Shown here: positions 8,641 to 17,694 of the stretch, in pieces
How positions within the stretch are numbered: position 1 is the first letter of the stretch
Layout: every line of letters starts with the position of its first letter
NCBI GenBank assembly: GCA_963663005.2
Contig: CAXXHH010000015.1
Coordinates: 434,001 to 498,000, forward strand
Length of the DNA: 64,000 nt
Direction: 5' to 3'
Source of the DNA: CAINVV01 sp963663005
GTDB taxonomy: Bacteria > Bacteroidota > Bacteroidia > Bacteroidales > Prolixibacteraceae
Translations under genes and position numbers: made by a program
The notes under the pieces: model-generated
What the model saw: only the letters and a program-made list of their open reading frames with translations
The model's database searches: none
Told to the model about the DNA's origin: nothing

Positions 8641-8899
8641 ATTACCCCAAAATGCAGACAATACAGGCGTGGGCGCAATTAAGATTCTGATGAGAAAATG
8701 CTGCCTGATTTAATGTCCATTTAATACAAATACAATGGAATTGATATGTAAGCAGAGGGATATATGAGATACCGGCTTCTGAGGCTGAATCAATGAAATC
8801 TGTTGGTCTTTAATCAAATATAAAGTTTACATTTGACAGGAGTTAAAATGATACGACCGTTGATATTCAAACTAATAAATCACTAATAGTTCGTCATTC
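8641..8899. other. Intergenic leader of the GH2 gene
   Basis: About 260 bp of AT-rich sequence between the regulator scrap and the GH2 start codon. No clear promoter or operator was recognised. The overlapping open frames here are not conserved-looking. Confidence 0.4.
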
Positions 8900-11653
8900 A
8901 TGAAAAAAACATTTTCGTTTATTATACTAAGCATTCATGTTATGATTGCTTCTGCCCAAATAACGGAAATTCAATACTTGTCTGGTACCGACAAGGACCA
9001 TACCGTGAAATGGGATTTCTTCTGCACAAAAGGGATGAGAAGCGGGGAATGGACCTCCATACAGGTGCCTTCCAACTGGGAATTCCAGGGTTTCGGCGCT
9101 TTCAACTATGGACAGAGAGAAAAAGTGTTCAATGATGAAAAAGGGCTTTACAAATACAATTTTTCTGTGCCAAAAAATTGGGAGAAGAAGAATGTATTCA
9201 TTGTCTTTGAGGGATCAATGACCGATACCGAGGTGAAGGTAAATGGTAAATCCGCTGGCGCTATCCACCAGGGATCCTTCTACCGATTTAAATACAACAT
9301 AACAGCCTTACTAAATTTTGGAAGTGTGAACCTGCTGGAAGTGACTGTCAGCAAGGAATCTACAGATCCTACCATCAACAAGGCCGAGCGCAGGGGCGAT
9401 TTCTGGGTATTCGGTGGCATTTTCAGACCTGTTTACCTTGAAGCTACTCCTTCAGCATTTATCGACAGGGTTGCTGTTGATGCCAAAGCTGATGGTACGT
9501 TCAGACTGAACGCATTCCTTGGTGGCAATAAAAAAGGAATGACCCTGGAAGCAAGGATACAAACCGTTGAGGGGAAAAACTTTGGAAAACCCGTAACCGC
9601 TGTTGTGCCATCCACAAGTGATACTGTTAAACTGGAGGGAGCATTTTTGAACCCATTGCCCTGGAATCCAGAGACACCCAACCTGTATGATGTGATAATC
9701 CGTTTGAAAAATGGCAGGGAAATATTGCACCAGGTCAGGCAACGCTTCGGTTTTCGCACGGTAGAGGTCAGGGCCGGTGATGGAATTTATGTCAACAATC
9801 AAAAGGTTATTTTCCGGGGCGTATGCCGCCATACCGCCTGGCCGACATCGGGGCGATGCAGCAGCAAGGAACTGAGTATTGCTGATGTGAACCTGATGAA
9901 GGACATGAACATGAATGCGGTGAGGATGACCCATTATCCGCCCGACCAGCATTTCCTGGATGTCTGCGATTCGCTTGGTATGTTTGTTCTCGACGAATTG
10001 ACCGGCTGGCAGGCATACTACAGTACGGAAGTTGGGAAGCGGCTCGTCAGGGAGTTGGTTGAACGCGATGTCAATCATCCTTCCATCCTGTTGTGGGACA
10101 ATGGAAATGAAGGGGGATTCAACAAAGATCTGCGAGGAGAATATGCCAAGTATGATCCTCAAAACCGGCAGGTCATTGAGCCTTGGGCCAAACTCAACGG
10201 GATGGATACCAAGCACTACCCGGGATACAAATATGTCGACAATGCGCTGAATTCCGGAAATCTCATCTATTTCCCGACTGAATTCCTCCATGGCTTGTAT
10301 GATGGTGGACTAGGAGCCGGTCTGGACGATTACTGGAATCTAATGAGTTCGAAACCATTGGGGGCCGGCGGATTTCTGTGGGTATTTGCAGATGAGGGAA
10401 TCGTCCGCAACGATCTGAAGGATTCGTTGGATACCCACGGCAACAATGCCCCGGACGGAATTTTGGGATCCTACAGGGAAAAGGAGGGAAGTTTTTATAC
10501 GATTAAAGAGATATGGTCCCCCGTATACATCGGGAATCTGAAGATTGACCACAGTTTCAGTGGGGAAATTCCTGTGACAAACCGCTTCCTTTACACCAAC
10601 CTCCATCAATGCAAATTCTCCGCAGAGCTGGTTAAATTCACGGGGATATTCAGCCAGGTGAAAGAGCAAAAACAGCATTTGTCGGTACCATCCCCAAAGA
10701 TTGCCGTTGGCGAAAACGGAAGTTTAAAACTGGATCTTCCCGGTAACTGGAACGAATTTGATGCCATTTACCTGACCGCAACAGATCCCAATGGAAGGCA
10801 GATCAACAGGTGGTCGTGGACAATAACTCAACCTTCGGAATTCTCAGGCCGGATAATACAGACTTCACAAGACGAAGTCAAAGTAATTGATAACGAAGAC
10901 ATTATCGTGCTGAATTCAGCAAAAACGAGTGTCCGGTTCAGCCGTAAAACCGGAATGCTGACGGAGGTAAAAGTGGGAGACCAAACGATCCCCTTTACCG
11001 ATGGACCCCTGTTTGTTGGAGATACTCTGAAGTTTAAGGCATTGAGCCTGAAACAGGTAGATAACAATCAGGTGGTTGAGGTCAGTTACGATCAATCTCC
11101 TGGCCGCTTTGCAAGATGGACCATGTTCCCGGGAGGCTGGCTGGAACTGGAGTACAGCTATCATCCATCCGGAAAGAATGACTTTGCAGGAATTACCTTC
11201 AATTATCCAGAGAATCTGGTGACCGGAGCAAGACTCGTTTCCAACGGGCCGTACCATGTTTGGAAGAACAGACTGAAGGGCACTGAATTCGGCATTTTTG
11301 ACAAGATGTACAACAACACAGTGACTGGTGAGACTATTGAATATCCCGAATTCAAGGGTTACTACGCTAATTTTTATGCTGTCCGTCTGGAAACCAAAGA
11401 GCTTCCACTGACCATTGTATCGGCAACCAGTGGATTGTTTCTCCATCTTTTTACACCGCAAAAGGCAAAATTTGCTGCGGGCGGAGTTGCTCCTTTTTTT
11501 CCTCCCGGCAATATTTCAATTTTGCATGGTATCAGTGCCATCGGCACCAAATTTACCAAACCTGAAGCGGAGGGTCCTCAAAGCCAGAAAAATGAGTATT
11601 TCCCAAATGATGAACCCTTGACAGGGAAGATCTATTTCCGTTTTGGAGAGTGA
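8900..11653 (+). CDS. Secreted glycoside hydrolase family 2 protein (beta-galactosidase type)
   Basis: A 917-residue exported enzyme with a signal peptide (MKKTFSFIILSIHVMIASAQ). It has the GH2 order: jelly-roll sugar-binding domain (about 30-190, with WTSIQVPSNWEFQGFG), an Ig-like domain (about 190-295), and a TIM barrel beginning at GVCRHTAWPTSG. The segment MNMNAVRMTHYPPDQHFLDVC is typical. The acid/base is Glu404 in DNGNEGG and the probable nucleophile Glu461 in FPTEFLHG. The C-terminal 300 residues hold further beta domains including a Bgal_small_N-like part. It removes terminal sugars from oligosaccharides in the periplasm or outside. The gene lies between repeat copies 1 and 2. Confidence 0.93.
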   Translation: MKKTFSFIILSIHVMIASAQITEIQYLSGTDKDHTVKWDFFCTKGMRSGEWTSIQVPSNWEFQGFGAFNYGQREKVFNDEKGLYKYNFSVPKNWEKKNVFIVFEGSMTDTEVKVNGKSAGAIHQGSFYRFKYNITALLNFGSVNLLEVTVSKESTDPTINKAERRGDFWVFGGIFRPVYLEATPSAFIDRVAVDAKADGTFRLNAFLGGNKKGMTLEARIQTVEGKNFGKPVTAVVPSTSDTVKLEGAFLNPLPWNPETPNLYDVIIRLKNGREILHQVRQRFGFRTVEVRAGDGIYVNNQKVIFRGVCRHTAWPTSGRCSSKELSIADVNLMKDMNMNAVRMTHYPPDQHFLDVCDSLGMFVLDELTGWQAYYSTEVGKRLVRELVERDVNHPSILLWDNGNEGGFNKDLRGEYAKYDPQNRQVIEPWAKLNGMDTKHYPGYKYVDNALNSGNLIYFPTEFLHGLYDGGLGAGLDDYWNLMSSKPLGAGGFLWVFADEGIVRNDLKDSLDTHGNNAPDGILGSYREKEGSFYTIKEIWSPVYIGNLKIDHSFSGEIPVTNRFLYTNLHQCKFSAELVKFTGIFSQVKEQKQHLSVPSPKIAVGENGSLKLDLPGNWNEFDAIYLTATDPNGRQINRWSWTITQPSEFSGRIIQTSQDEVKVIDNEDIIVLNSAKTSVRFSRKTGMLTEVKVGDQTIPFTDGPLFVGDTLKFKALSLKQVDNNQVVEVSYDQSPGRFARWTMFPGGWLELEYSYHPSGKNDFAGITFNYPENLVTGARLVSNGPYHVWKNRLKGTEFGIFDKMYNNTVTGETIEYPEFKGYYANFYAVRLETKELPLTIVSATSGLFLHLFTPQKAKFAAGGVAPFFPPGNISILHGISAIGTKFTKPEAEGPQSQKNEYFPNDEPLTGKIYFRFGE

Positions 11654-11773
11654 TAAATAAATTGTTGCATGCTACAGTTACTAATTGACCTTGCCTAAAT
11701 AAGGTTCCCGGATCTGATATTAATAGGCCCCATATTCCTCTGAACCTGAAACACTTATAACACAACCAGCTGC

Positions 11774-11946
11774 TACTTTGTGCTATCAGGGGAGCCAGAC
11801 AAAAAAGAGGTCATTTCGGCCTCTTTTTTTGTTTCCCCACATTCAAAAATCTTGACGGCGTTGGTCAAAACACGGATCGGAGTCGTGAACGAAAAGATTG
11901 CAACTTTCCCTTTTTCTAAAACGATTTTTTCAGAAAAGATGCAACC
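11774..11946 (+). repeat. Dispersed tRNA-linked repeat, copy 2
   Basis: It starts ACTTTGTGCTATCAGGGGAGCC, has a hairpin at 11805-11825 (AAAGAGGTC / GGCCTCTTT, where a T-G wobble keeps the stem paired despite base changes relative to copy 1) and a T tract. It then carries the conserved CCCCACATTCAAAAATC, TTGACGGCGTTGGTCAAAAC block through GCAACC. It is about 92% identical to copy 1 over the last 110 bp. It follows the GH2 gene by 120 bp and may end its transcript. Confidence 0.85.
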
Positions 11947-11984
11947 AAATATCTTCTTTTTGGTCTCACACCCATCATTGTTTG

Positions 11985-11992
11985 TAAATTTG
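11985..11992 (+). promoter_or_regulatory. Probable -7 element of the esterase gene
   Basis: TAAATTTG fits TAnnTTTG. A TTTG at 11959-11962 lies 22 bp upstream, slightly longer than the usual -33/-7 spacing. The start codon is 47 bp downstream. Confidence 0.5.
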
Positions 11993-12039
11993 ATTGCATT
12001 TATTTACTATTTTCGAGGGATAAGCGTAACTAATTTTTT

Positions 12040-13317
12040 ATGAAAATACTGAATTTGCTGATGGTCGGATTAATTGTCGGTTCATTCAATGAACCGTTCA
12101 TTTATGCTGCAACCTCTTATTCCAATCCATACCGTGATTCGATAATGGTTGATGATGGTGCCGGCAAATTGGTTTTTAAAACATTTTACGTTTATCGTCC
12201 GAAAGGACTGATCAACTCGCCTTCTAATAAGGTTCCCGCACTTGTTCACTTCGAACCGTATGGACCTGCTATATTGTCTGTTGCCGATTCAAATAAATTC
12301 ATTGTCATTGAAGTGCCAAGAACCATGTCAACCGGTTATTTTATACGGACTATAGCCGTGGACCAATCGCTTCCTGTACTCAATACCTGCGGACCCAACG
12401 GCAACGGCCCATGTGATGATGCGCCGTTTATCAATAAGCTCCTGGATACCCTTATTATGCGTGAGAATATCGATCCGAACCTGATTTTCGCAACGGGTGG
12501 ATCAAAGGGTGGAATGATGACTGAGGATTGCATGTGTGATACGACCTTGAATCCACGATTCAGAGGCTTCGTACCTGTAAGTGCTGTTATGCAGTCATTG
12601 GGCGGTTATTCTACTATTATGCCGCGATGCCCGGCGCTTGCGAAAAATCATAATTTCTGTGTTCAATGGCAGTATGACCCTACAGACAACACCTATCTTG
12701 GTAATTTGTCAACCGGATTTGTCGATGCCAAGGGACGGTGGACTTTCAGCCAACTCCAAAACCTGACTTTGGTGGTCAATCCGGAACTTGGATGCATGGA
12801 TGGGCCGGTTGTAGAAACCCAGGGAAACTCTGGAAAAATCAGTATTACAACCTACACAAATTGCAAAAGCCCGGGGGGCGCAATAAGTGTACTGGCTGCA
12901 ACAGGCGCTGGACATGGACTGGGTGGAATCCAGTGGTATGATGGAATAGATGTGATGACTTACACGTGGCATTTTCTGATGAAATATTCGGGACAGATAG
13001 CCACAAATATTAATCAAATTCCGATAAGAAAAACCGGTACTGATGCAGGATTCCGGTTCTTGAATGGAAATTTATTAACGCCTGGTAGCACGCTTAACAT
13101 TGAATATCAAGGATTAAGTACTTCTGCAACATTCTCGCTTTATGACGTTCAAGGGAAATTAATCTTTATCCAGCCTTTGTATATTTCTTCCGGAAAATCA
13201 GAATTTTCCTGGGATGGGAAAGGTTTAAATGGTTCAACATTAAACAATGGATTATACCTTGTCAAATTGCAGGCGGGCAGAGACTGTTCGATGCAAAAAA
13301 TTTTGGTGATTCATTAA
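12040..13317 (+). CDS. Secreted alpha/beta-hydrolase (PHB-depolymerase/feruloyl-esterase-like) with T9SS sorting domain
   Basis: A 425-residue exported protein with a signal peptide at residues 1-24 (cleavage near YAA). The hydrolase domain spans about 35-310. The nucleophile elbow is G-G-S-K-G with Ser155, and His292 in GAGHGLGG is the likely catalytic histidine. The last 75 residues (FSLYDVQGKLIF ... NGLYLVKLQAG ... KILVIH) are a type A C-terminal sorting domain that sends proteins out through the type IX system. It probably removes ester groups from plant or algal polysaccharides outside the cell. The exact ester is unknown. It begins right after repeat copy 2. Confidence 0.85.
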   Translation: MKILNLLMVGLIVGSFNEPFIYAATSYSNPYRDSIMVDDGAGKLVFKTFYVYRPKGLINSPSNKVPALVHFEPYGPAILSVADSNKFIVIEVPRTMSTGYFIRTIAVDQSLPVLNTCGPNGNGPCDDAPFINKLLDTLIMRENIDPNLIFATGGSKGGMMTEDCMCDTTLNPRFRGFVPVSAVMQSLGGYSTIMPRCPALAKNHNFCVQWQYDPTDNTYLGNLSTGFVDAKGRWTFSQLQNLTLVVNPELGCMDGPVVETQGNSGKISITTYTNCKSPGGAISVLAATGAGHGLGGIQWYDGIDVMTYTWHFLMKYSGQIATNINQIPIRKTGTDAGFRFLNGNLLTPGSTLNIEYQGLSTSATFSLYDVQGKLIFIQPLYISSGKSEFSWDGKGLNGSTLNNGLYLVKLQAGRDCSMQKILVIH

Positions 13318-13377
13318 GAGGGGTATTTTACCAATAGGGAATGCCAAAAAATAACTTTTCAGCAGTCCCCTCTTTTT
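13316..13377 (+). terminator. Possible long-loop terminator after the esterase gene
   Basis: AAGAGGGG, overlapping the stop codon, pairs with CCCCTCTT at 13367-13374 followed by T residues. The loop is about 43 nt, so this is less certain than the other terminators here. Confidence 0.4.
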
Positions 13378-13447
13378 AGTTTAAGCTTCCCTCATTATCC
13401 GGTCAGTCTCACTTAAAGCCACAATGATCTTCTGATAATGTAATATA

Positions 13448-14110
13448 TCACACTACGCACTTGTTTGATAATATTCTAATGTCTTTTACTTCAAGCACTT
13501 TTTTCTCGTAACCATGTTGGCTCGCATAAATCATTGCTTGTCCTAATTCGGTGATAGTGCCTGCAAAATTGGGGAATAAGGTACGGACAAAAGGATATAA
13601 TCCATTTATTATTTTATAAAAGGTAATAATTCTCTTTTGGCCATTAGTAAATTTCAGCAGTCCTGGACGAAAAGCGAAAACTTGTTTAAAGGGTAATTTC
13701 ATCAGATCATTTTCTGTTTTGCCTTTTACTCTTGCCCACATTGATTTACCCTTTTCACTACTGTCCGTTCCAGCACCACTTATATAGTTAAAAGTCATCT
13801 CGGACATTGGACTAAGTGCCTTAGCGAAATTCAAAGTAGTGTCGTAGGTTATCTTTGTATACTCGGATTCTTTCATCCCAACGCTACTAATTCCCGCGCA
13901 GTAAAAACAAGCATCATACCCTTTCAATATATCGTCATTGTCCTTTAGTTGCAAAAAATCTTCTACAATATATTCCTTCAACTTTGGGTGTGAAATGTTG
14001 GTAGGTTTGCGGCTTACACTTAATATTTCAGTAACGAGAGGATTCGATAAACATTCTAGTAGAACACCCTCTCCTGCCATTCCTGTTGTACCTGTTATTA
14101 TTATTTTCAT
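13448..14110 (-). CDS. NAD(P)-binding Rossmann-fold protein (NmrA/epimerase type)
   Basis: A 220-residue cytoplasmic protein. Its start (MKIIITGTTGMAGEGVLLEC) is the GxxGxxG dinucleotide loop of atypical or extended short-chain dehydrogenases. The segment DACFYCAGISSVGMKESEYT and the YISGAGT strand follow the NAD(P)H-binding-protein pattern, but no canonical YxxxK is clear. It lies 40 bp downstream of an SDR gene on the same strand and is probably co-transcribed with it. Substrate unknown. Confidence 0.82.
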   Translation of the reverse strand: MKIIITGTTGMAGEGVLLECLSNPLVTEILSVSRKPTNISHPKLKEYIVEDFLQLKDNDDILKGYDACFYCAGISSVGMKESEYTKITYDTTLNFAKALSPMSEMTFNYISGAGTDSSEKGKSMWARVKGKTENDLMKLPFKQVFAFRPGLLKFTNGQKRIITFYKIINGLYPFVRTLFPNFAGTITELGQAMIYASQHGYEKKVLEVKDIRILSNKCVV

Positions 14111-14150
14111 TGTTGTTATTGTCTTTTATTTGTTAAGATACAAATTATTT

Positions 14151-14969
14151 TTAAAGTCTAGATACAACTATTTTATCAAGGAATCGGTCGCTAATAAATT
14201 TACGAATAAAAAGAACTGGTTTTGCCATATAACCAACAGCGTACCTAGGTTTTGGATTCTTCACAAAAGATGCTTTAACAATCGTCTTGGAAATTACTGC
14301 TTCGCCAGTCAAATACTTTCCATTAGTAAACATTTCAATCATGCTGTCAGCAACTCTGTTTGATCTTTCAGCATATGCGCCATTTCCTGATGTCTTTTTT
14401 AAGTTTTCGGCGGCAATAATGCCCCATGGAGTTTTAATTCCGCCCGGCTCAATAACTACTACATCAATCCCAAATGGTTTTGTTTCAATCCTTAAACAAT
14501 CTGACCAACCTTCAAGGGCGTGTTTGGTAGCGTGATACCAAGCGCCGAAAGGGCTATATACTTTTCCGCCCATGGACGATATATTGATAATTCTTCCAGA
14601 CTTATTTTTACGCATAATTGGTAACACTAGTTGAGTAATACGAGCCAATCCAAAAAGATTTACCTCAAACTGTCTGCGTGCTTCATCTATTGATACATCT
14701 TCAACAGCTCCGTAAGAACCATAACCAGCATTGTTTATAAGCACATCAATTTTCCCTTCCCTTTTAACAATAGTGTTCACTACTTTCTCTATATCGTCAT
14801 TAATTGTAATGTCCATTTGTAGTGGATGTCCACCTAATGTTTTAAGGTCTTGCATTTGGTCAATTCTTAGTGCAACAGTGTAAACAGTATGACCTTGTTC
14901 GATAAGTTCCTTAGCAGTTACTTTACCCATTCCTGAACTTGCACCTGTAATTAAGATTACTTTTTTCAT
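14151..14969 (-). CDS. Short-chain dehydrogenase/reductase (SDR)
   Basis: A classical SDR of 272 residues. It has the cofactor loop TGASSGMGK, the NNAGYG motif, the catalytic serine in INISSMGGK and the YxxxK motif in WYHATKHALEG. It would oxidise or reduce a small alcohol or ketone with NAD(P)(H). I chose the start at MKKVILITG because the upstream nine codons (MHYKLIQRK) precede the usual N-terminal strand. Two inverted repeats lie within 80 bp upstream and may be operators. Confidence 0.9.
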   Translation of the reverse strand: MKKVILITGASSGMGKVTAKELIEQGHTVYTVALRIDQMQDLKTLGGHPLQMDITINDDIEKVVNTIVKREGKIDVLINNAGYGSYGAVEDVSIDEARRQFEVNLFGLARITQLVLPIMRKNKSGRIINISSMGGKVYSPFGAWYHATKHALEGWSDCLRIETKPFGIDVVVIEPGGIKTPWGIIAAENLKKTSGNGAYAERSNRVADSMIEMFTNGKYLTGEAVISKTIVKASFVKNPKPRYAVGYMAKPVLFIRKFISDRFLDKIVVSRL

Positions 14970-14990
14970 TTTTCTTTGTATTAATTTATA

Positions 14991-15004
14991 ATGCAAAGTT
15001 GCAT
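14991..15004. promoter_or_regulatory. Palindrome upstream of the SDR gene
   Basis: ATGCAA-AG-TTGCAT is a perfect inverted repeat 21 bp upstream of the chosen SDR start. It may be a regulator binding site. Confidence 0.4.
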
Positions 15005-15024
15005 CAAAGAATAACCTCGAATTT

Positions 15025-15049
15025 TATACAAATTCATGGTATTTGTATA
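15025..15049. promoter_or_regulatory. Nine-base inverted repeat in the SDR promoter region
   Basis: TATACAAAT and ATTTGTATA are perfect arms around a 7-nt spacer, about 55-80 bp upstream of the SDR start. The symmetry and spacing fit a dimeric regulator site. A T tract does not follow, so it is not a typical terminator. Confidence 0.45.
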
Positions 15050-15153
15050 CTTTTTAGGGATTTTGTAAGAAGGAATTATTGGAGAAAACAACTCTTTCGA
15101 TGATTTATATAACTAATTTTCATGACTTTACGTCCATGTTATAACGCTGAATT

Positions 15154-15294
15154 GGTTGCGACTTTGTGCTATCAGGGGAGCTCAAGAGACTGAAATTCTG
15201 CGATTTCAACCTCTTTTTATTTCCGCACTTTCGAAAATCTTGACGGTACTGGTCAAAATACGGATCGGTGTTGTTAACGAAAAGGTTGCAACTT
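15154..15294 (+). repeat. Dispersed tRNA-linked repeat, copy 3
   Basis: GGTTGCGACTTTGTGCTATC then AGGGGAGC leads into a hairpin (AAGAGACTGAAAT / ATTTCAACCTCTT, 15184-15215). The conserved block CGCACTTTCGAAAATCTTG, ACGGTACTGGTCAAAATACG through AAAAGGTTGCAACTT follows. The outer flanks match copies 1 and 2 while the hairpin is closer to that of copy 4. It separates the SDR operon from the MocA-type gene. Confidence 0.82.
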
Positions 15295-15462
15295 AAGACT
15301 CAAACGTTTTAGCACTTTAGATCGAAAAAAATGCCATTGTAAAAGTTTAATCTCCAACATGGAGAAAAATCAAATTTTATTACGAAATTTGATCTTAAGA
15401 ATGAAAAATTCTATCTACAATCCGCATAAAACTCAATCATCCAACTATTTAAATCTAAAAAC

Positions 15463-16896
15463 ATGGAAGAAAAAAGTAAAGTAACAAGACGTGGCTTCAT
15501 TGGAACAACCTCATCAGTCGCAGCAGGACTATTTATCGTTCCTTCAAACACAATCGCCGGATTGGGGCACAAGGCTCCAAGTGACAAGCTAAACATCGCC
15601 GGAATCGGTATTGGTGGAATGGGTAAAGGCAACCTTGACAGGATGGCAACAGAAAATATTGTCGCATTATGCGATGTCGACTGGGGAGTTGGCCGAAACA
15701 ATGTACCCAAAGTTTTTAGTACCTACCCTAAAGCTGCCAAATATTATGACTGGCGCAAAATGTATGATGAGATGGGCAAATCCATTGATGCAGTAATGGT
15801 TGCAACTTCCGATCATAACCATGCCGGTCCGACAGCGCATGCCATCACAATGGGAAAGCATGCATATACACAAAAACCTCTGACCCACAGTGTATACGAA
15901 TCCAGATTACTGACCAAGCTGGCGGCTAAATACAAAGTGGCGACTCAGATGGGAAACCAGGGATCCTCGGCTGAGGGAGTGAGACTAGCCTGCGAATGGA
16001 TATGGAATGGAGAAATTGGTGAAGTGAAAAAAATTGAAGCATATACGAACCGTCCGATTTGGCCTCAAGGATTGGTAGCTCCATCTGAAGTCGTTCCTGT
16101 ACCAGATACGCTGAAATGGGATCTTTTTATCGGTCCGGCTAAATTCCGGGCTTATAATCCAGCCTTTCACCCTTGGGTTTGGCGTGGCTGGTGGGATTAT
16201 GGAACAGGTGCGCTTGGAGACATGGCCTGTCACGTCATGCACCCCATATTTACCGCAATGAAACTCCAGTATCCTATTAAAGTAATTGGCAGTTCTACAC
16301 AGTTAATGCCTGATTGTGCGCCGACTGCAGAATTGGTACATCTCACATACCCCAAACGTGAAAAGCATAAGGGTATTAAAATCAAATTTCCTGAAGTTGA
16401 GGTGACATGGTCGGATGGAGGACTCAAACCCAGGTATCCTGAAAATTGGCCTGTTACAAGAGTTCAGAATTCGGGCGTCATTTTCCACGGGACAAAGGAT
16501 TCGCTTATCTGCGGCGAATATGGCACAGATCCGATCCTCCTTTCGGGCAGGGTCCCCAATGTTCCCAAGACAATACGCCGTATTGAGGTTTCCCACGAGC
16601 AGGACTGGATCAGGGCTTGCAAGGAAAGTCCGGAAAGTCGTGTACTCAGTGCATCAGATTTCAGTGTTTCAGGTCCTTTTAATGAAATGGTGGTGATGGG
16701 CGTTCTTGCTGTCCGCTTACAGGCTCTCAACAAAGTCCTGAATTGGGATGGTCCAAATATGAATTTCACCAATATTTCCGATACTGATAAGCTACGGATA
16801 AACAAAAATGATACCATATCAGCGAAAGAATTTGCTTCTGAACTGATCAAGCATACTTATCACAACGGGTTTACTTTGCCCGATATGCCGGCTTAA
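15463..16896 (+). CDS. Gfo/Idh/MocA family oxidoreductase with Tat signal
   Basis: A 477-residue NAD(P)-dependent oxidoreductase. The N-terminus (SKVTRRGFIGTTSSVAAGLF) is a twin-arginine export signal, so the folded enzyme with its cofactor would act in the periplasm. The Rossmann domain begins at LNIAGIGIGGMGKG. The EKP-like motif reads YTQKPLTHSVYE, with QKP in place of the usual EKP. Members with Tat signals in Bacteroidota often act on glycan-derived sugars. A 7-nt-spaced inverted repeat (TCAAATTT / AAATTTGA, 15370-15392) lies in the leader. Confidence 0.9.
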   Translation: MEEKSKVTRRGFIGTTSSVAAGLFIVPSNTIAGLGHKAPSDKLNIAGIGIGGMGKGNLDRMATENIVALCDVDWGVGRNNVPKVFSTYPKAAKYYDWRKMYDEMGKSIDAVMVATSDHNHAGPTAHAITMGKHAYTQKPLTHSVYESRLLTKLAAKYKVATQMGNQGSSAEGVRLACEWIWNGEIGEVKKIEAYTNRPIWPQGLVAPSEVVPVPDTLKWDLFIGPAKFRAYNPAFHPWVWRGWWDYGTGALGDMACHVMHPIFTAMKLQYPIKVIGSSTQLMPDCAPTAELVHLTYPKREKHKGIKIKFPEVEVTWSDGGLKPRYPENWPVTRVQNSGVIFHGTKDSLICGEYGTDPILLSGRVPNVPKTIRRIEVSHEQDWIRACKESPESRVLSASDFSVSGPFNEMVVMGVLAVRLQALNKVLNWDGPNMNFTNISDTDKLRINKNDTISAKEFASELIKHTYHNGFTLPDMPA

Positions 16897-16918
16897 ATCA
16901 AACTAAGCGATTTAACTT

Positions 16919-17006
16919 TGTTGCAACTTTCGAATGAAAGGGGAGCTAAATTGAACATCAAAATTCGCAGAAACGCTTGAAATCAATGAATTTCAGGCGT
17001 TTTTCT
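16919..17006 (+). repeat. Dispersed tRNA-linked repeat, copy 5 (5' half) with terminator
   Basis: GTTGCAACTTTCGAATGAAA then GGGGAGCTAAA matches the 5' flank of the other copies. A strong terminator hairpin follows (AAACGCTTGAAAT / ATTTCAGGCGTTT, loop CAATGA, 16971-17002, then T residues). The 3' block of the repeat is absent or too diverged to align by eye. It ends the transcript of the MocA-type gene. Confidence 0.65.
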
Positions 17007-17136
17007 TTTTTCCCATCCGGAGATTTACGGTTTTGCCTGAACAAAAGACGGTTAAAGTCCAATTTGCACATCCGCCTGATAAAGCAAATATCAACAAATT
17101 TTTCAAAAATTCACAATAAACAATAATTTTTTACCG

Positions 17137-17148
17137 ATTATCGATAAT
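17137..17148. promoter_or_regulatory. Palindrome in the DUF2975/HTH leader
   Basis: ATTATCGATAAT is a perfect 12-bp palindrome 40 bp upstream of the DUF2975 start. It is a candidate operator for the small HTH regulator encoded two genes on. Confidence 0.4.
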
Positions 17149-17188
17149 TTTTATTTTATTTGCAATAAATAAAAATTCTAAAATCATT

Positions 17189-17668
17189 ATGAAAAGAACT
17201 TCAACACTATTTCTCCAGGCAGTCATTGTGCTTATCAGCCTAATAGTACTTGCCATTTTGATTCGGCTTCCCCTGGCAGAGGGAAGAGCTGCTAACTTAA
17301 ATTTGTTCGCAATTTACTCTGACCCCTTTATTTTGTATGGATACGCAGTATCTATCCCATTTTTTATTTTGTTGTATAAGGCGTTCAAATTACTTGGATA
17401 CATCGGACAAAATAAAGTATTCTCATCAAACTCTGTTGGGGCTTTAAAGAGTATAAAGTATAGTGCAATCGTATTAAGTATTTTAATTGTGGGAGCAGGC
17501 CTTTACATCATGTTTAGCCATAATCAAGATGACGACCCTGCAGGTTTTCTCGCCATTTGCATCGTGACCACTTTTATTTCCATTGTAGTTGCTACTGCTG
17601 CCGCAGTATTTGAAAAAATCCTGCAGAATGCCTTGGATATGAAGTCTGAAAATGACTTAACAATCTAA
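17189..17668 (+). CDS. DUF2975 membrane protein
   Basis: A 159-residue integral membrane protein with four hydrophobic segments (about 10-30, 45-65, 92-112, 120-142). Length, segment layout and the directly following small HTH gene match the DUF2975 family, which is almost always paired with a YozG-like regulator. Its molecular role is unknown. Confidence 0.85.
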   Translation: MKRTSTLFLQAVIVLISLIVLAILIRLPLAEGRAANLNLFAIYSDPFILYGYAVSIPFFILLYKAFKLLGYIGQNKVFSSNSVGALKSIKYSAIVLSILIVGAGLYIMFSHNQDDDPAGFLAICIVTTFISIVVATAAAVFEKILQNALDMKSENDLTI

Positions 17669-17694
17669 TCTATGCCAATCATAGTCAACTAGAC

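Noticed and set aside
9452..10291. Minus-strand 279-codon reading frame inside the GH2 gene
   Set aside because: It lies opposite a clear GH2 enzyme, has no recognisable domain and is explained by codon usage of the real gene.
12709..13017. Minus-strand reading frame inside the esterase gene
   Set aside because: It is antisense to a well-supported T9SS esterase and lacks any family signal.
15170..15220. AGGGGAGCTC...GACTGAAAT looks like the 5' part of a TPP riboswitch
   Set aside because: The 3' consensus (ACCC...GAACCTGAT...AATACC) is absent, the neighbouring genes are not thiamine genes, and the same sequence recurs in the dispersed repeat family.
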